Assembly: GCA_964495785.1 (NCBI GenBank)
Contig: CAZBXL010000002.1
Coordinates: 62,001-126,000, forward strand
Reading direction: 5' to 3'
DNA from: RFSX01 sp964495785
GTDB taxonomy: Bacteria > Bacteroidota > Bacteroidia > Chitinophagales > Saprospiraceae
DNA length: 64,000 nucleotides
The notes beneath the pieces are model-generated. The model did no database searches, had not been told where the DNA came from, and saw only the letters and a program-made list of their open reading frames with translations. The translations under genes and the position numbers were made by a program. Shown one piece after another: positions 46,801-54,547 of the stretch (the stretch's first letter is position 1; the number at the start of each line of letters is the position of its first letter).

Positions 46801-48793
46801 TCCAGTTTATTCTAACTTCATTAGGAGATATACCTTCGCATGTCACTTCTGGCTGCTCAGGCTCAGGAATGACTTCTACCCATACAGAATCTACATTACT
46901 GCATGCATAACTATCCGTCAATGTTACATAATAATATTGAGAAGAATCTCTCACCGCTACGGTACTTGGGCACCTAAGACAACTTAGACCTTCAGATGGT
47001 GACCACTCATAATTAATCTCATAGGTTGCGTTAAATGTGATAGACCATGATGATAACTCTCCTTCAAACTCTCCAGTATCATCAGTTACTATTAGGTTGT
47101 AGGTTCCATCAGAAGTAGATACGATAGGTGACAACCAAGCTCCCCAGGATCCTTCAGGCAGGTATCTACCTGTATAAGTAGGATTAGACAAATCTAATGT
47201 ACCTTGAATTGGATCACCTAAATCAATAAACCTATTTGTATTTATAGTAAAACATGTATTAAGAAATGTATCTACTTGACTTTCATTATCATCTCTAAAA
47301 CCGTTATCTGTAGATAATTCTAAGTATTGACCACTTGGTGCACTTAAGAATATATCTAAGTCTTCAAGTCTTACATGTGTCAGTGTATCGATGCATACTT
47401 GAGCAATCATCCTTGGTATAAGGAACTCCTGAGGTAGATTACTGACTTGTATTGGAGAAATAACGGCAGAGTCTAATCCTGTAATAAGATAATTATCAGT
47501 ATTTCTAAAAGTTGGCGGATTAGTGATATTGACCTTGTCATCTACTATGGCCTCTAACCTTACTGGATTTTGAAAGCAAGTAAAAAGACTATCTTCCAGT
47601 GTGACGAAATCTAAACTATTATCAAAAATGGGAACGATTAAGGTATCCACATTACAAATGTCTCTTCTTATTTTAATATAAATAAACTCTGTATCCTCAT
47701 CCAGATTATCACTTAGAGGCATGACATCTATCGATAGATTTCTCTCTCCTTGAGGTATGAATAAGTTATCAGTCTCCATGACAAAATCTACATTAGGTAA
47801 AGCGATATTACCTAATGATGGATCAGTAAGTACTTCCACCTCAATAGGAAAGTCAGATATTGTTCTTCTTATTAGCGACAGGTTAATCTGACCAGGAGAA
47901 CAGCCTTCTGATATGCCTCCGTCAATTCCAGGATTATCCACACTGATATCAAGTGATCCTGTACTAAAACTTTTTTCTTCTAAAAATACAGCAGAATCAA
48001 TCTCTCCTTCTCGACCATCTCCTATCGCTATTTTTATTGTGTATGTCTCACATGGCACGACGATCGCCTCAGCGACAAACACGTCAAGGTATCCATTGAA
48101 GATGGGATAGTTATTAGGCCCTACATCATTATAATATTCTGAGTACTCAAGGATACATCGATCTGGATTACCAGTAGCCGGCACCATTCCATTATTGACA
48201 TTATTAATCGTCACCGGAAGATCAAGAAAAGTAGATGGATCTTCAGGGTCTGGTATAAGAGCAATATTATCAAAATCATAATCAGGACCATTAGGATTGG
48301 ATCCTGTTATAAAAAATCCGAAAGCATCATTAGAACTACTGCATTGGAACTGGGGATATTCTTCTGAGGCGAACACATATCTAAACCGTAAAGTATCGCT
48401 CGTAGGAATAAACTCAATTGTATATCTGGCCACATCTCTGACAGTAATACCAGCTAACTCCTCAAGCTGCTCATCAAAAAGAGTATCTCTCGAGGTATCA
48501 CCATCCGCTAATTGAGAAGACACATTATTGATATCATTGACTGAGCCAGTCGATAACACAATCCCTCTTCCTAATCCTAAGAATGGAGCCGCATTATTAA
48601 ATACCCCGACAGCATCGGGTGTACCTTCATATGAAATATCTAATATCTCGACACCATTACCGAGAAAGACATTTTCGATAATATTTTCTGTTGTAAATGG
48701 TGGCTTATCACTGGACGCCACAGATATCTGCCCATAAGAGCTTGCCGTCATAGACAACAAGATGATATAAAGTATAGTTAACTTTTTGGGCAT
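43898..48793 (-). CDS. Giant T9SS-secreted protein: choice-of-anchor L, P-domain, SprB repeats, type B CTD
   Basis: From the ATG at 48793 the product is 1631 residues, with a clean signal peptide (MPKKLTILYIILL...SYG); an upstream ATG at 48811 adds six residues. Mature protein starts with a choice-of-anchor L domain (about 25-285, RFRYVFASEEYPQFQCSSSNDAFGFF), then beta modules, a proprotein-convertase P-like domain (about 450-600, with LEDLDIFLSAPSGQYLELS and GSWGAWLSPIVSTSDGTYNLIVTDD), and a long series of SprB repeats (about 790-1440) such as GGLSPYTVTWEGQTE and GGVPDYVINWEMGST. The last 93 residues (VPEGFSPDGNGSNEELTVF, YNRWGSLVY, GWDGTFNGDDAPPGTYTW) are the type B sorting domain. SprB-type repeats point to gliding or adhesion. 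Confidence 0.9.
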   Translation of the reverse strand: MPKKLTILYIILLSMTASSYGQISVASSDKPPFTTENIIENVFLGNGVEILDISYEGTPDAVGVFNNAAPFLGLGRGIVLSTGSVNDINNVSSQLADGDTSRDTLFDEQLEELAGITVRDVARYTIEFIPTSDTLRFRYVFASEEYPQFQCSSSNDAFGFFITGSNPNGPDYDFDNIALIPDPEDPSTFLDLPVTINNVNNGMVPATGNPDRCILEYSEYYNDVGPNNYPIFNGYLDVFVAEAIVVPCETYTIKIAIGDGREGEIDSAVFLEEKSFSTGSLDISVDNPGIDGGISEGCSPGQINLSLIRRTISDFPIEVEVLTDPSLGNIALPNVDFVMETDNLFIPQGERNLSIDVMPLSDNLDEDTEFIYIKIRRDICNVDTLIVPIFDNSLDFVTLEDSLFTCFQNPVRLEAIVDDKVNITNPPTFRNTDNYLITGLDSAVISPIQVSNLPQEFLIPRMIAQVCIDTLTHVRLEDLDIFLSAPSGQYLELSTDNGFRDDNESQVDTFLNTCFTINTNRFIDLGDPIQGTLDLSNPTYTGRYLPEGSWGAWLSPIVSTSDGTYNLIVTDDTGEFEGELSSWSITFNATYEINYEWSPSEGLSCLRCPSTVAVRDSSQYYYVTLTDSYACSNVDSVWVEVIPEPEQPEVTCEGISPNEVRINWTDIPFVSSYEFRINGNFPWIKTDANLLTQGYSINTSLNPNEVIVGGLLPEEEIEIIFRGINDNSRVALGTCLGAQDTVRCESLPCDNTSPVIEDIIISQPSCDTQGGSPVQIIATDEDQPLIYRVFGSTFTLDNQTGMFASLPQGDILLKVIDASGCITLDTIKINDPPPVEIIETITNITCTDSDDGMITLVVNSNNPPHQFAWSNNLPPVSLQTNLEEGVYTVTVTDNDGCTNSESYQLINPEPIDYSFNLIDTVDCLGLFDGSASVIIDGGLSPYTVTWEGQTEADTITGLRPGPIHYQIEDANGCIIIDSAEVIQRVGFEVSNTASGLTCFTDTSAIGTVIATQGTPPYMYLWENDQTTPTSDLLHAGNNFVTITDQEGCEVVELVFVDAPARILIDADIIPTTCVGASDGSIEIAVGGGKGDPYDILWFNGVTSNMVNGLAAGTYCVTVTDVNDCEAIRCINVPDAPPIEANPFVTPVSCVGDCDGLIVVVPFGGSGDFIYEWTGPDNFTSAGSLLSDLCAGNYQLTLTERNDPSCSQTFEVPVNVNDVVEIVMQPNRFISCYNGNDGVIEAIPTGGIAPFSYEWSDNVTMSNDSIASSLSQGIYHVTVTDANGCTERDQLILSQPDSLAASFENEMILCFGESTGQTIVTIEGGVPDYVINWEMGSTEDTLSMLPAGNYEITITDRNGCSLVDVSEVIQPDNPINIDLDITNETCRGGSDASVRLAVTNAVDPIMYSLDNINFSFDSTFLRLASGDYTAYVIDGNNCEQSVEFNLPEGPELFVDLGNDTTVFFQTSITLSALVENNQGDIFYEWTTGSPDVFFTCTECPNPVIENVTNSFTVRLVVTDEQGCFGEDFIIITFDDMSNVQVPEGFSPDGNGSNEELTVFGDDGIIIESFKIYNRWGSLVYSDSNFTTNSIGRGWDGTFNGDDAPPGTYTWTMEYTVRSGREEFNSGQTILFR

Positions 48794-48947
48794 ATAAATA
48801 TAGTAACGCAACCGTATTGTATATTCAGTTATTAATTAAAGGTAAATATCTTAGGGAATATTATGCAGATCAGAAGGTTCTCGCGACTTACGGGCCTTAA
48901 ATTTAGGCAATCTCTTATCGTTTAACAAACATCATTCGTCTATTTTA

Positions 48948-49073
48948 ATGGGATTTAGTAAGCCAAAAAGCCTATTTTTAAGTTCTGATGAGTATGAAGA
49001 GTCTCTCGAAAGACAGTCCGAAATCATATTTATAATTGACAAAATAATGTTCTATCTGAATTATCAGATGTAA
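48948..49073 (+). CDS. Short open frame just upstream of sppA (possible leader peptide)
   Basis: A 41-codon frame starts at ATG 48948 and ends 9 bp before the sppA ATG. The predicted peptide is acidic in its middle and hydrophobic at its end (QSEIIFIIDKIMFYLN). It may be a chance frame in the 5' leader or a short translated leader. No family recognised. Confidence 0.25.
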   Translation: MGFSKPKSLFLSSDEYEESLERQSEIIFIIDKIMFYLNYQM

Positions 49074-49082
49074 AAATTTTAA

Positions 49083-50846
49083 ATGAAACAGTTTTTTAAA
49101 TTCTTATTTGCTTCTTGCTTAGGGACCTTCCTGGCCATCGGTTTGCTATTTGTAGTACTTATAATGGTAGGAAGTATATTCTCGTCCAAGGATACGAAGG
49201 TATCAGGGAACTCTGTCTTATTATTAGAGTTAGATAATATCATACCTGAAAAAACGGGTAATGTTAATCAAGGTAACTTCTCATTTCAAACAGAGAAAGC
49301 TATAGGTGTACATCGAATTAAAGATCTTATCAAAAAAGCAGAAACAGACAAGAACATACGAGGTATTGTCTACAAAGCGCCAGCTACATCATCTGCAGGA
49401 TTGGTTACTAATTCAATCCTAAGAGATGCGATACAGGAATTTAGAGATTCTACTGACAAGTTCGTCTATGCATATGGCGACTTTTATTCTAATAGCAGCT
49501 ACTTGTTAGCTTCTGCTGCTGACTCTATTTTCTCTAATCCTAATGGATCGGTAGATATCAATGGTTACGGTGCCATGATCCCATTTATGAAAGAAGGCTT
49601 AGATAAGATCGGTGTCAAAATGAATGTCTTCTATGCTGGTAACTTTAAAAGTGCTACGGAGCCATTTAGAAGAAACGACATGAGTCCAGAGAATAAGTTG
49701 CAGACAAGAGAATATCTAACGGACTACTACAACGAATTCTTACAAGATGTATCAGAATCAAGAGGTACACCAGTAGCTAATCTCAAAGAAGTAATCAATG
49801 AATTAGACTTTGACAATATCGATAAGTGCATAGAGAATAAGATTATAGATGGTAAAGCCTATTGGTATGAATTTGAAGATATCATAAGAAATAAGTTAGA
49901 GATAGACGAAGGCAAAGACATCAATTATGTTGACCTGCCAGAATATGATTCAAAAAAGTATATTTCTAAAGGAAGCTCATCTAATGAAATAGCTGTAATC
50001 TACGCTGAAGGAGAAATAGTCTATAATGACGAAAACAAAGGTGTCGTAAGTGAAGTGAAATACCATGAGATATTTGACAAACTGCGTCAATCAAAAAAGC
50101 TTAAAGCTGTCGTCTTAAGAGTCAACTCACCTGGAGGCAGTGCTTTCTCATCTGATGCTATATGGAAAGAAATGAAGGAGCTGCAATCTAAAGGAATACC
50201 CGTAGTCGCTTCATTCGGTAACTATGCTGCATCGGGAGGATATTATATCGCCGCGAGAGCAGATAAGATTGTTGCCGATCCTTATACACTGACAGGTTCT
50301 ATTGGTGTCTTTTCTATGATGCCTAATATGACAGAATTAATGAATGATAAGTTAGGTATTCATTTTGACACAGTACAGACGAGTCCACACTCTATTGCAC
50401 TATCTCCATTCTATGAAGTCAGTGAGGCAGAGGCGACTATGATGCAAAAGTTCACTGATGACATGTATCAGAAGTTCTTAAGCAGAGTGGCAGAAGGCAG
50501 AGGCATGACTATAGATGAAGTGCATGAAGTTGCCCAAGGTAGAGTATGGACTGGACGTAAAGCTCAGGAAATAGGATTAGTAGACGAACTCGGAGGTATA
50601 GAACGAGCACTTGAAATAGCTGCAGAAATGGCCAACATAGAATCTGACTATAAAGTCAAAGAATATCCTCACATCAAAAAAGAAGTATGGGAAGAACTCA
50701 TTACAGAAATGATGAAAGGTCAAGCAGCGAGTATTTCTCTATCTCCTCAAGAAAAGGAACTATGGAAGAAATACCAAGAAATAAAATCACTAACACAGTA
50801 TCGAGAACCAATGGCGAGATTGCCATTTATTCTTGAAGCAAGATAG
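49083..50846 (+). CDS. sppA: Signal peptide peptidase SppA, 67K type
   Basis: The 587-residue protein has an N-terminal membrane helix (about 8-32) and two tandem SppA/ClpP-like domains (about 60-270 and 300-520). The catalytic pair is split as in E. coli SppA: Lys189 in GNFKSATEPF in the N-terminal domain and Ser384 in YAASGGYYIA in the C-terminal domain. It digests cleaved signal peptides at the inner membrane. Strong terminator follows. Confidence 0.95.
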   Translation: MKQFFKFLFASCLGTFLAIGLLFVVLIMVGSIFSSKDTKVSGNSVLLLELDNIIPEKTGNVNQGNFSFQTEKAIGVHRIKDLIKKAETDKNIRGIVYKAPATSSAGLVTNSILRDAIQEFRDSTDKFVYAYGDFYSNSSYLLASAADSIFSNPNGSVDINGYGAMIPFMKEGLDKIGVKMNVFYAGNFKSATEPFRRNDMSPENKLQTREYLTDYYNEFLQDVSESRGTPVANLKEVINELDFDNIDKCIENKIIDGKAYWYEFEDIIRNKLEIDEGKDINYVDLPEYDSKKYISKGSSSNEIAVIYAEGEIVYNDENKGVVSEVKYHEIFDKLRQSKKLKAVVLRVNSPGGSAFSSDAIWKEMKELQSKGIPVVASFGNYAASGGYYIAARADKIVADPYTLTGSIGVFSMMPNMTELMNDKLGIHFDTVQTSPHSIALSPFYEVSEAEATMMQKFTDDMYQKFLSRVAEGRGMTIDEVHEVAQGRVWTGRKAQEIGLVDELGGIERALEIAAEMANIESDYKVKEYPHIKKEVWEELITEMMKGQAASISLSPQEKELWKKYQEIKSLTQYREPMARLPFILEAR

Positions 50847-50884
50847 GTGTCGAACTACTATAGATAAATTTTTCTAAAATCGAA

Positions 50885-50921
50885 GAAGGTCTTAATCTTA
50901 CGGATTAAGATCTTCTTTTTT
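50885..50921 (+). terminator. Rho-independent terminator of sppA
   Basis: A 13-bp stem (50885-50897 with 50903-50915, one G-U pair, 5-base loop) followed by six T residues, 38 bp after the sppA stop. Confidence 0.9.
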
Positions 50922-50963
50922 GGTTGCTTAAAAGATATCTTTTTGATAAGAGCAGGTTATTCT

Positions 50964-51030
50964 ATATAACGTCCGTTGACATGCTGAGTCCAACCAAAGG
51001 GAGGATTACGTCATGTCTCATGTTATCTTT
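50964..51030 (-). repeat. attC-like recombination site after higA
   Basis: Read on the minus strand the site starts with AAAGATAAC (51022-51030), 9 bases after the higA stop, and ends with CGTTATAT. ATAAC and GTTAT are complementary (R''/R' boxes). Inside, GACATG (51012-51017) and CATGTC (50978-50983) form L''/L' arms with unequal spacers of four and seven bases. The R'' flank is complementary over nine bases to the cassette's own 5' end (51753-51761). The R boxes deviate from the GTTRRRY consensus but resemble the ATAAC/GTTAT core of Vibrio-type attC. Confidence 0.5.
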
Positions 51031-51039
51031 TCGGCATCT

Positions 51040-51351
51040 TTAAGCCACTACAAGCTCTTTCTTTTCAAGTTCGACTGTCATCTTGACTTTTGCCCCTAAT
51101 GCTTCCAATGCTCTTAGGATCGTGCCTATTCTAAAGTCTTTTGTGTTGTTCTCCAGTTTAGATATTTGTGCTTTTTGGACACCCAACAATTCTCCAAGGT
51201 CTCCTTGAGTCATATTTTGTTTAATTCTCGCATCTTTGATCATTGTCCCTATTATATCCATGCGAAGGTCGTATTCAAAAATATCTCGTTCAACCGTTCC
51301 CTTTTTGCCTACAATCTCATCTGTTAAATCATCTATCGAAGTAAGTTTCAT
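51040..51351 (-). CDS. higA: HigA-like antitoxin, XRE-type helix-turn-helix
   Basis: The 103-residue protein has a DNA-binding HTH (about 37-90) with MTQGDLGELLGVQKAQISKLENN. It follows the toxin by 3 bp and should neutralise it and repress the pair's promoter. The toxin-before-antitoxin order is the HigBA one. It lies in the second putative integron cassette. An N-terminal extension of about 35 residues (DDLTDEIVGKKGT) is probably the dimer or toxin contact. Confidence 0.88.
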   Translation of the reverse strand: MKLTSIDDLTDEIVGKKGTVERDIFEYDLRMDIIGTMIKDARIKQNMTQGDLGELLGVQKAQISKLENNTKDFRIGTILRALEALGAKVKMTVELEKKELVVA

Positions 51352-51354
51352 ATT

Positions 51355-51681
51355 TTATTGATTTAAGTATTTTTTTCTAAATTCCAAAGCCTTCTTTATC
51401 TCTGATTTCGGAGTCTTTTGAGTCTTCTTAATAAATCCATGAGTACATATAATAAGAGAATTTAAGCTTGGGTCCCAGAATGCAAGTAATCTTATTTGTT
51501 GTTTGTCAAATCTGGTTCTAAATTCCCAAATTTCGTTTGTTAACTTTTTTAATATTTTGGTATCGTTGACTTCTCTTGATTTTTGAATATTGTAAACTAT
51601 TTTCTTTTGTAGCTTAATATCCAAGGACCTTATAAAAGCCTTTGCTCCTACAGACAATAGTACTTCAATATTCCTATTCAT
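51355..51681 (-). CDS. higB: HigB-like toxin (Gp49/DUF891 RelE superfamily)
   Basis: From ATG 51681 the product is 108 residues. EIWEFRTRFDKQQIRLLAFW is the core beta sheet of Gp49-like HigB toxins, and THGFIKKTQKTPKSEI the basic C-terminal strand. Such toxins bind the ribosome and cleave mRNA. The track's longer start is a TTG at 51693, three residues further upstream plus one; ATG is preferred. The antitoxin gene follows 3 bp later. About 80 bp between the cassette boundary and the start may carry its own promoter. Confidence 0.87.
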   Translation of the reverse strand: MNRNIEVLLSVGAKAFIRSLDIKLQKKIVYNIQKSREVNDTKILKKLTNEIWEFRTRFDKQQIRLLAFWDPSLNSLIICTHGFIKKTQKTPKSEIKKALEFRKKYLNQ

Positions 51682-51752
51682 GTATTTCACCAATTAACAG
51701 GTTAAATATACGAAAAGTTTCCTTATTGGGAATATATGTTTTTCTCCTGCTG

Positions 51753-51824
51753 AAAGATAACGGGTCGAGGATATAGAGCAGACGAGGCGATAGTAAATGT
51801 GATCTCATAGCACTTGTTATGCAT
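51753..51824 (-). repeat. attC-like recombination site between the DUF6624 and higB genes
   Basis: On the minus strand it begins ATGCATAACAAGTG (51816-51824 for the first nine), 7 bases after the DUF6624 stop, and ends CCCGTTATCTTT (51753-51761 for the last nine). ATAAC/GTTAT are complementary and TAACAAG is a common attC start. The inner L arms do not pair well, which weakens the call compared with the site at 50964-51030. Confidence 0.4.
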
Positions 51825-51831
51825 TGCTTTT

Positions 51832-52731
51832 TTATTCTAAGATATTTATATCGTATTCCTCTTTATATAATTGCTTATACATGCTAAATGGGAAAAGTCC
51901 TATTTCCATTCTTCGTCTATCTAACTCATGCTCATTTTCCAAATCATAAAACCTATAAGTTGTTTCGTCAATTTTCTCCAATTGGGTACCGTATTTCTGT
52001 TTCAACCCGCTATTCTTTTGTATTCGATCATAAAGCATAGCATATTTTTGTCCATCTAAATATCCATTTGACACCGCAGATTTAATCTTAGGAAAATTTG
52101 CTTTTTGCCAATCTAATTCATTGGAGTGCTGAATTATGAAAAACACACCGTTCATTGCATCTTTTCCAATGAGTTTTCCAGTAGGAAACCCATATTCAAG
52201 AATTATTTCCTTCAGACGGCTTATATTATAATTGTCAATATAATTGGGATCATTATTGGATATTTGATTTGTATCTATTTCATATTTTTCGATTATATCT
52301 TTCATTAAATTTCCTCTCGCTGCTTGATCATTTATGAACATTATTAGCAACTCTTTTTGCAATGCTGTATTGTCAACAATAGCTTTATTCTTGTTTTTAC
52401 AGTTTATGATATCACTTACCCAATCTCTATTACATAATTCTATAATGACAGATTCTGATTGTATACTAATAATTTCATTTAGTTCTTCTACTTTGTTTAA
52501 TTTGCTTTTTAGTTTAAGTCCAAATTCTAAGAATTTCAGATCCGGATTATTGTTTATAGAAAACAGTGAGTCAAATTGCAAATCAGACGTTTCAAAATTC
52601 TCATGAGAATAATTATTAATCATTCGCCAGCCTAATCTCCATTCTGCTTCTTTCTTAATCTGACTATTGTTGCAAGAAGTATATACTATGGCCAAACAGA
52701 ATATTAGAAGTAAATGATCATTTCTATTCAT
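51832..52731 (-). CDS. DUF6624 lipoprotein
   Basis: The 299-residue protein has a lipoprotein signal (VYTSC) and a C-terminal domain (about 125-290) with INDQAARGNLM, YGFPTGKLIGKDAMNGVFFIIQHS and YAMLYDRIQKNSGLKQKYGTQ, the hallmarks of DUF6624, a family of unknown function often seen in Bacteroidota. Its 5' end lies 22 bp inside the putative cassette boundary. Its base composition is more A+T-rich than the adjacent ndh and sppA, which is compatible with transfer. Confidence 0.8.
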   Translation of the reverse strand: MNRNDHLLLIFCLAIVYTSCNNSQIKKEAEWRLGWRMINNYSHENFETSDLQFDSLFSINNNPDLKFLEFGLKLKSKLNKVEELNEIISIQSESVIIELCNRDWVSDIINCKNKNKAIVDNTALQKELLIMFINDQAARGNLMKDIIEKYEIDTNQISNNDPNYIDNYNISRLKEIILEYGFPTGKLIGKDAMNGVFFIIQHSNELDWQKANFPKIKSAVSNGYLDGQKYAMLYDRIQKNSGLKQKYGTQLEKIDETTYRFYDLENEHELDRRRMEIGLFPFSMYKQLYKEEYDINILE

Positions 52732-52800
52732 ATTTATTTTTAGTTATGCACAACTTACCATATAAAGCTACATTCGTTTAGATTTGACCTCTATCTCACA

Positions 52801-54087
52801 CTAATCTTTTTCTGGCGTTACTCGATCCTCAGGATCATTGCCGCCTATTATCACTCTTAAGGACTGATCATAGGTTATATAATTCCAGAACCAATTTAAG
52901 GTGACTATGACTTTGTTTCTAAATCCTACTAAGGAGACAAGATGAACGAACAGCCACATAATCCAAGCAAAAAATCCAGCGGTTTTAAATTTCCCTATAT
53001 CTGCAACTGCTTTATTCCTGCCTATTGTAGCCATAGAGCCATAGTCTTTATATTTAAAAGCAATAGGCTTATCAGAGGAGAAACTCTTAGCTAAGTTAAT
53101 ACCTTGTTGTATCGCAACTTGAGCAACCTGTGGATGCCCTCTTTGTTCATCATCTGTAGACATACTTGCTATATCACCAATAGCATAGACATCCTCTACC
53201 CCTTCTATCTGAGAATATTGATCGACAAGGTAGCGCTGACCTCGTTCTGTAGAGTATTGATCTAATCCAGGAATTAGATTACCAGTTATACCCGCAGCCC
53301 ATATAACCTTCCGTGCATGGATCGTCTCACCATCATGTGTGGTAACTATATCATTCTCATATGAGACGACTCGCTTTTCTAAGCCTACTTTGACGCCCAT
53401 CTTTTTGAGATAATCAAGTGATTTTTGCTGTGCTTTTTCAGACATCCCCATGAGTAATTTGGGTCCACCTTGTAGCAGATGGATATCAACTTCTTGATCA
53501 TTAAGTTCTGTGTAATCCTTGGGCAGAATATATTTCTTCATTTCGGCTAATGCTCCTGCAAGCTCTACCCCTGTAGCTCCTCCGCCTACAATGACGATAT
53601 CTATATAGCCTTGTCTCTTCTCATAATCAGGCTCTGTAAGTGCTAATTCAAGATCTGTCAATATCGCATTACGTAATGTCAGAGCATCATCTAATGACTT
53701 CATAGGATACGTCTCTTTCTTGAGATTTTTATCTCCAAAAAAATTAGTCGTAGCTCCAGTCGCTATTACAAGTTTATCATAATAAATATCTCCTAATGAT
53801 GTGTCCACTCTTTTATCTTCAGGTCGTACCCTTGTCACTTCTGCTATACGAATATGTACATGTCTTTGCTTCTGAAATATCTTACGCATAGGAAAGATTA
53901 TAGAACTGGGCTCCAATCCTGCCATTGCTACTTGATATAGAAGCGGTTGAAATTGGTGATAATTATTTTTGTCAAGTAGTACAACTTGAAAGCGCTTTTT
54001 AGATAATCGCTTAGCTAAATTAATACCAGCAAATCCAGCACCTATAATGACAATACGGGGATGAGGACTATCGGGAATATTGAGCAT
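52801..54087 (-). CDS. ndh: Type II NADH:quinone oxidoreductase (NDH-2)
   Basis: The 428-residue flavoprotein has the FAD motif IIGAGFAGINLAK (about 14-26), the NADH motif VIVGGGATGVELAGAL (about 165-180), and EDVYAIGDIA near 295. A C-terminal amphipathic/membrane segment (about 365-400, FFAWIMWLFVHLVSLVGF) attaches it to the inner membrane. It feeds electrons from NADH to quinone without pumping protons. The putative cassette array sits directly downstream of its stop. Confidence 0.92.
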   Translation of the reverse strand: MLNIPDSPHPRIVIIGAGFAGINLAKRLSKKRFQVVLLDKNNYHQFQPLLYQVAMAGLEPSSIIFPMRKIFQKQRHVHIRIAEVTRVRPEDKRVDTSLGDIYYDKLVIATGATTNFFGDKNLKKETYPMKSLDDALTLRNAILTDLELALTEPDYEKRQGYIDIVIVGGGATGVELAGALAEMKKYILPKDYTELNDQEVDIHLLQGGPKLLMGMSEKAQQKSLDYLKKMGVKVGLEKRVVSYENDIVTTHDGETIHARKVIWAAGITGNLIPGLDQYSTERGQRYLVDQYSQIEGVEDVYAIGDIASMSTDDEQRGHPQVAQVAIQQGINLAKSFSSDKPIAFKYKDYGSMATIGRNKAVADIGKFKTAGFFAWIMWLFVHLVSLVGFRNKVIVTLNWFWNYITYDQSLRVIIGGNDPEDRVTPEKD

Positions 54088-54547
54088 ATATTGACTCTAT
54101 TTATTAGTAGGTGAAATTAGAAACTTAAATACAATTAAATGAAATATACCATTTATAAAAGATTATCAATCCGACCGACAATACGACACTTCGATTATAT
54201 TATTGATAGACCAACACTATTATCGAATATAAATATTAGTAGTTTTGTTCGTTTGCTTGAACCTCTGTTTTAAGCCTAAATAATATTAAAAAATGTGCTT
54301 AAGATTCCTTATTCTTTCTTTTGTGATTAGCTTTCTCTCTTGCACATCTGAGTCTACAAATAGTCCGGTCGATAATTAAAGACAAGCAACTGCAATTACA
54401 CAATAGATCAAGTACTTCATCTAACAGATCCTCAGGAGGACATCAATATAAACATAGTCATCATTAGAAAAATTATTTTTATTAGTTCTGCGGACAAACG
54501 ATTTAAGTGATTAAGCGTTAGAGTATAGTTACATCAAATAGATATCT
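54088..54547. other. Intergenic region between ndh and the lipoprotein gene at 54548
   Basis: This 460-bp region is AT-rich and holds the divergent promoters. Within it is a 28-codon lipoprotein-like open frame (54293-54379). No RNA gene or repeat was recognised. Confidence 0.35.
54293..54379 (+). CDS. Tiny lipoprotein-like open frame
   Basis: A 28-residue product, MCLRFLILSFVISFLSC followed by TSESTNSPVDN, has a textbook lipobox (FLSC). A second frame shifted by two bases continues after the stop with YTIDQVLHLTDPQEDIN to 54507. It is either a small lipoprotein of the entericidin size class or the remnant of a frameshifted gene of about 75 residues. Confidence 0.35.
   Translation: MCLRFLILSFVISFLSCTSESTNSPVDN

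Larger units (their letters stand above)
50970..52753 (-). mobile_element. Two putative integron gene cassettes without integrase (CALIN-like)
   Basis: Cassette one (51761-52753, 993 bp) holds the DUF6624 gene, cassette two (50970-51760, 791 bp) holds higB-higA. Both genes point the same way; each stop is followed within 10 bp by an attC-like site. In each cassette the R'' flank at the 3' end mirrors its 5' end: AAAGATAAC against GTTATCTTT (9 of 9), and ATGCATAAC against GTTGTGCAT (8 of 9). This is expected if each excised circle rebuilds its own attC. Cargo of toxin-antitoxin and unknown genes is typical. No integrase gene in the window. Confidence 0.5.
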
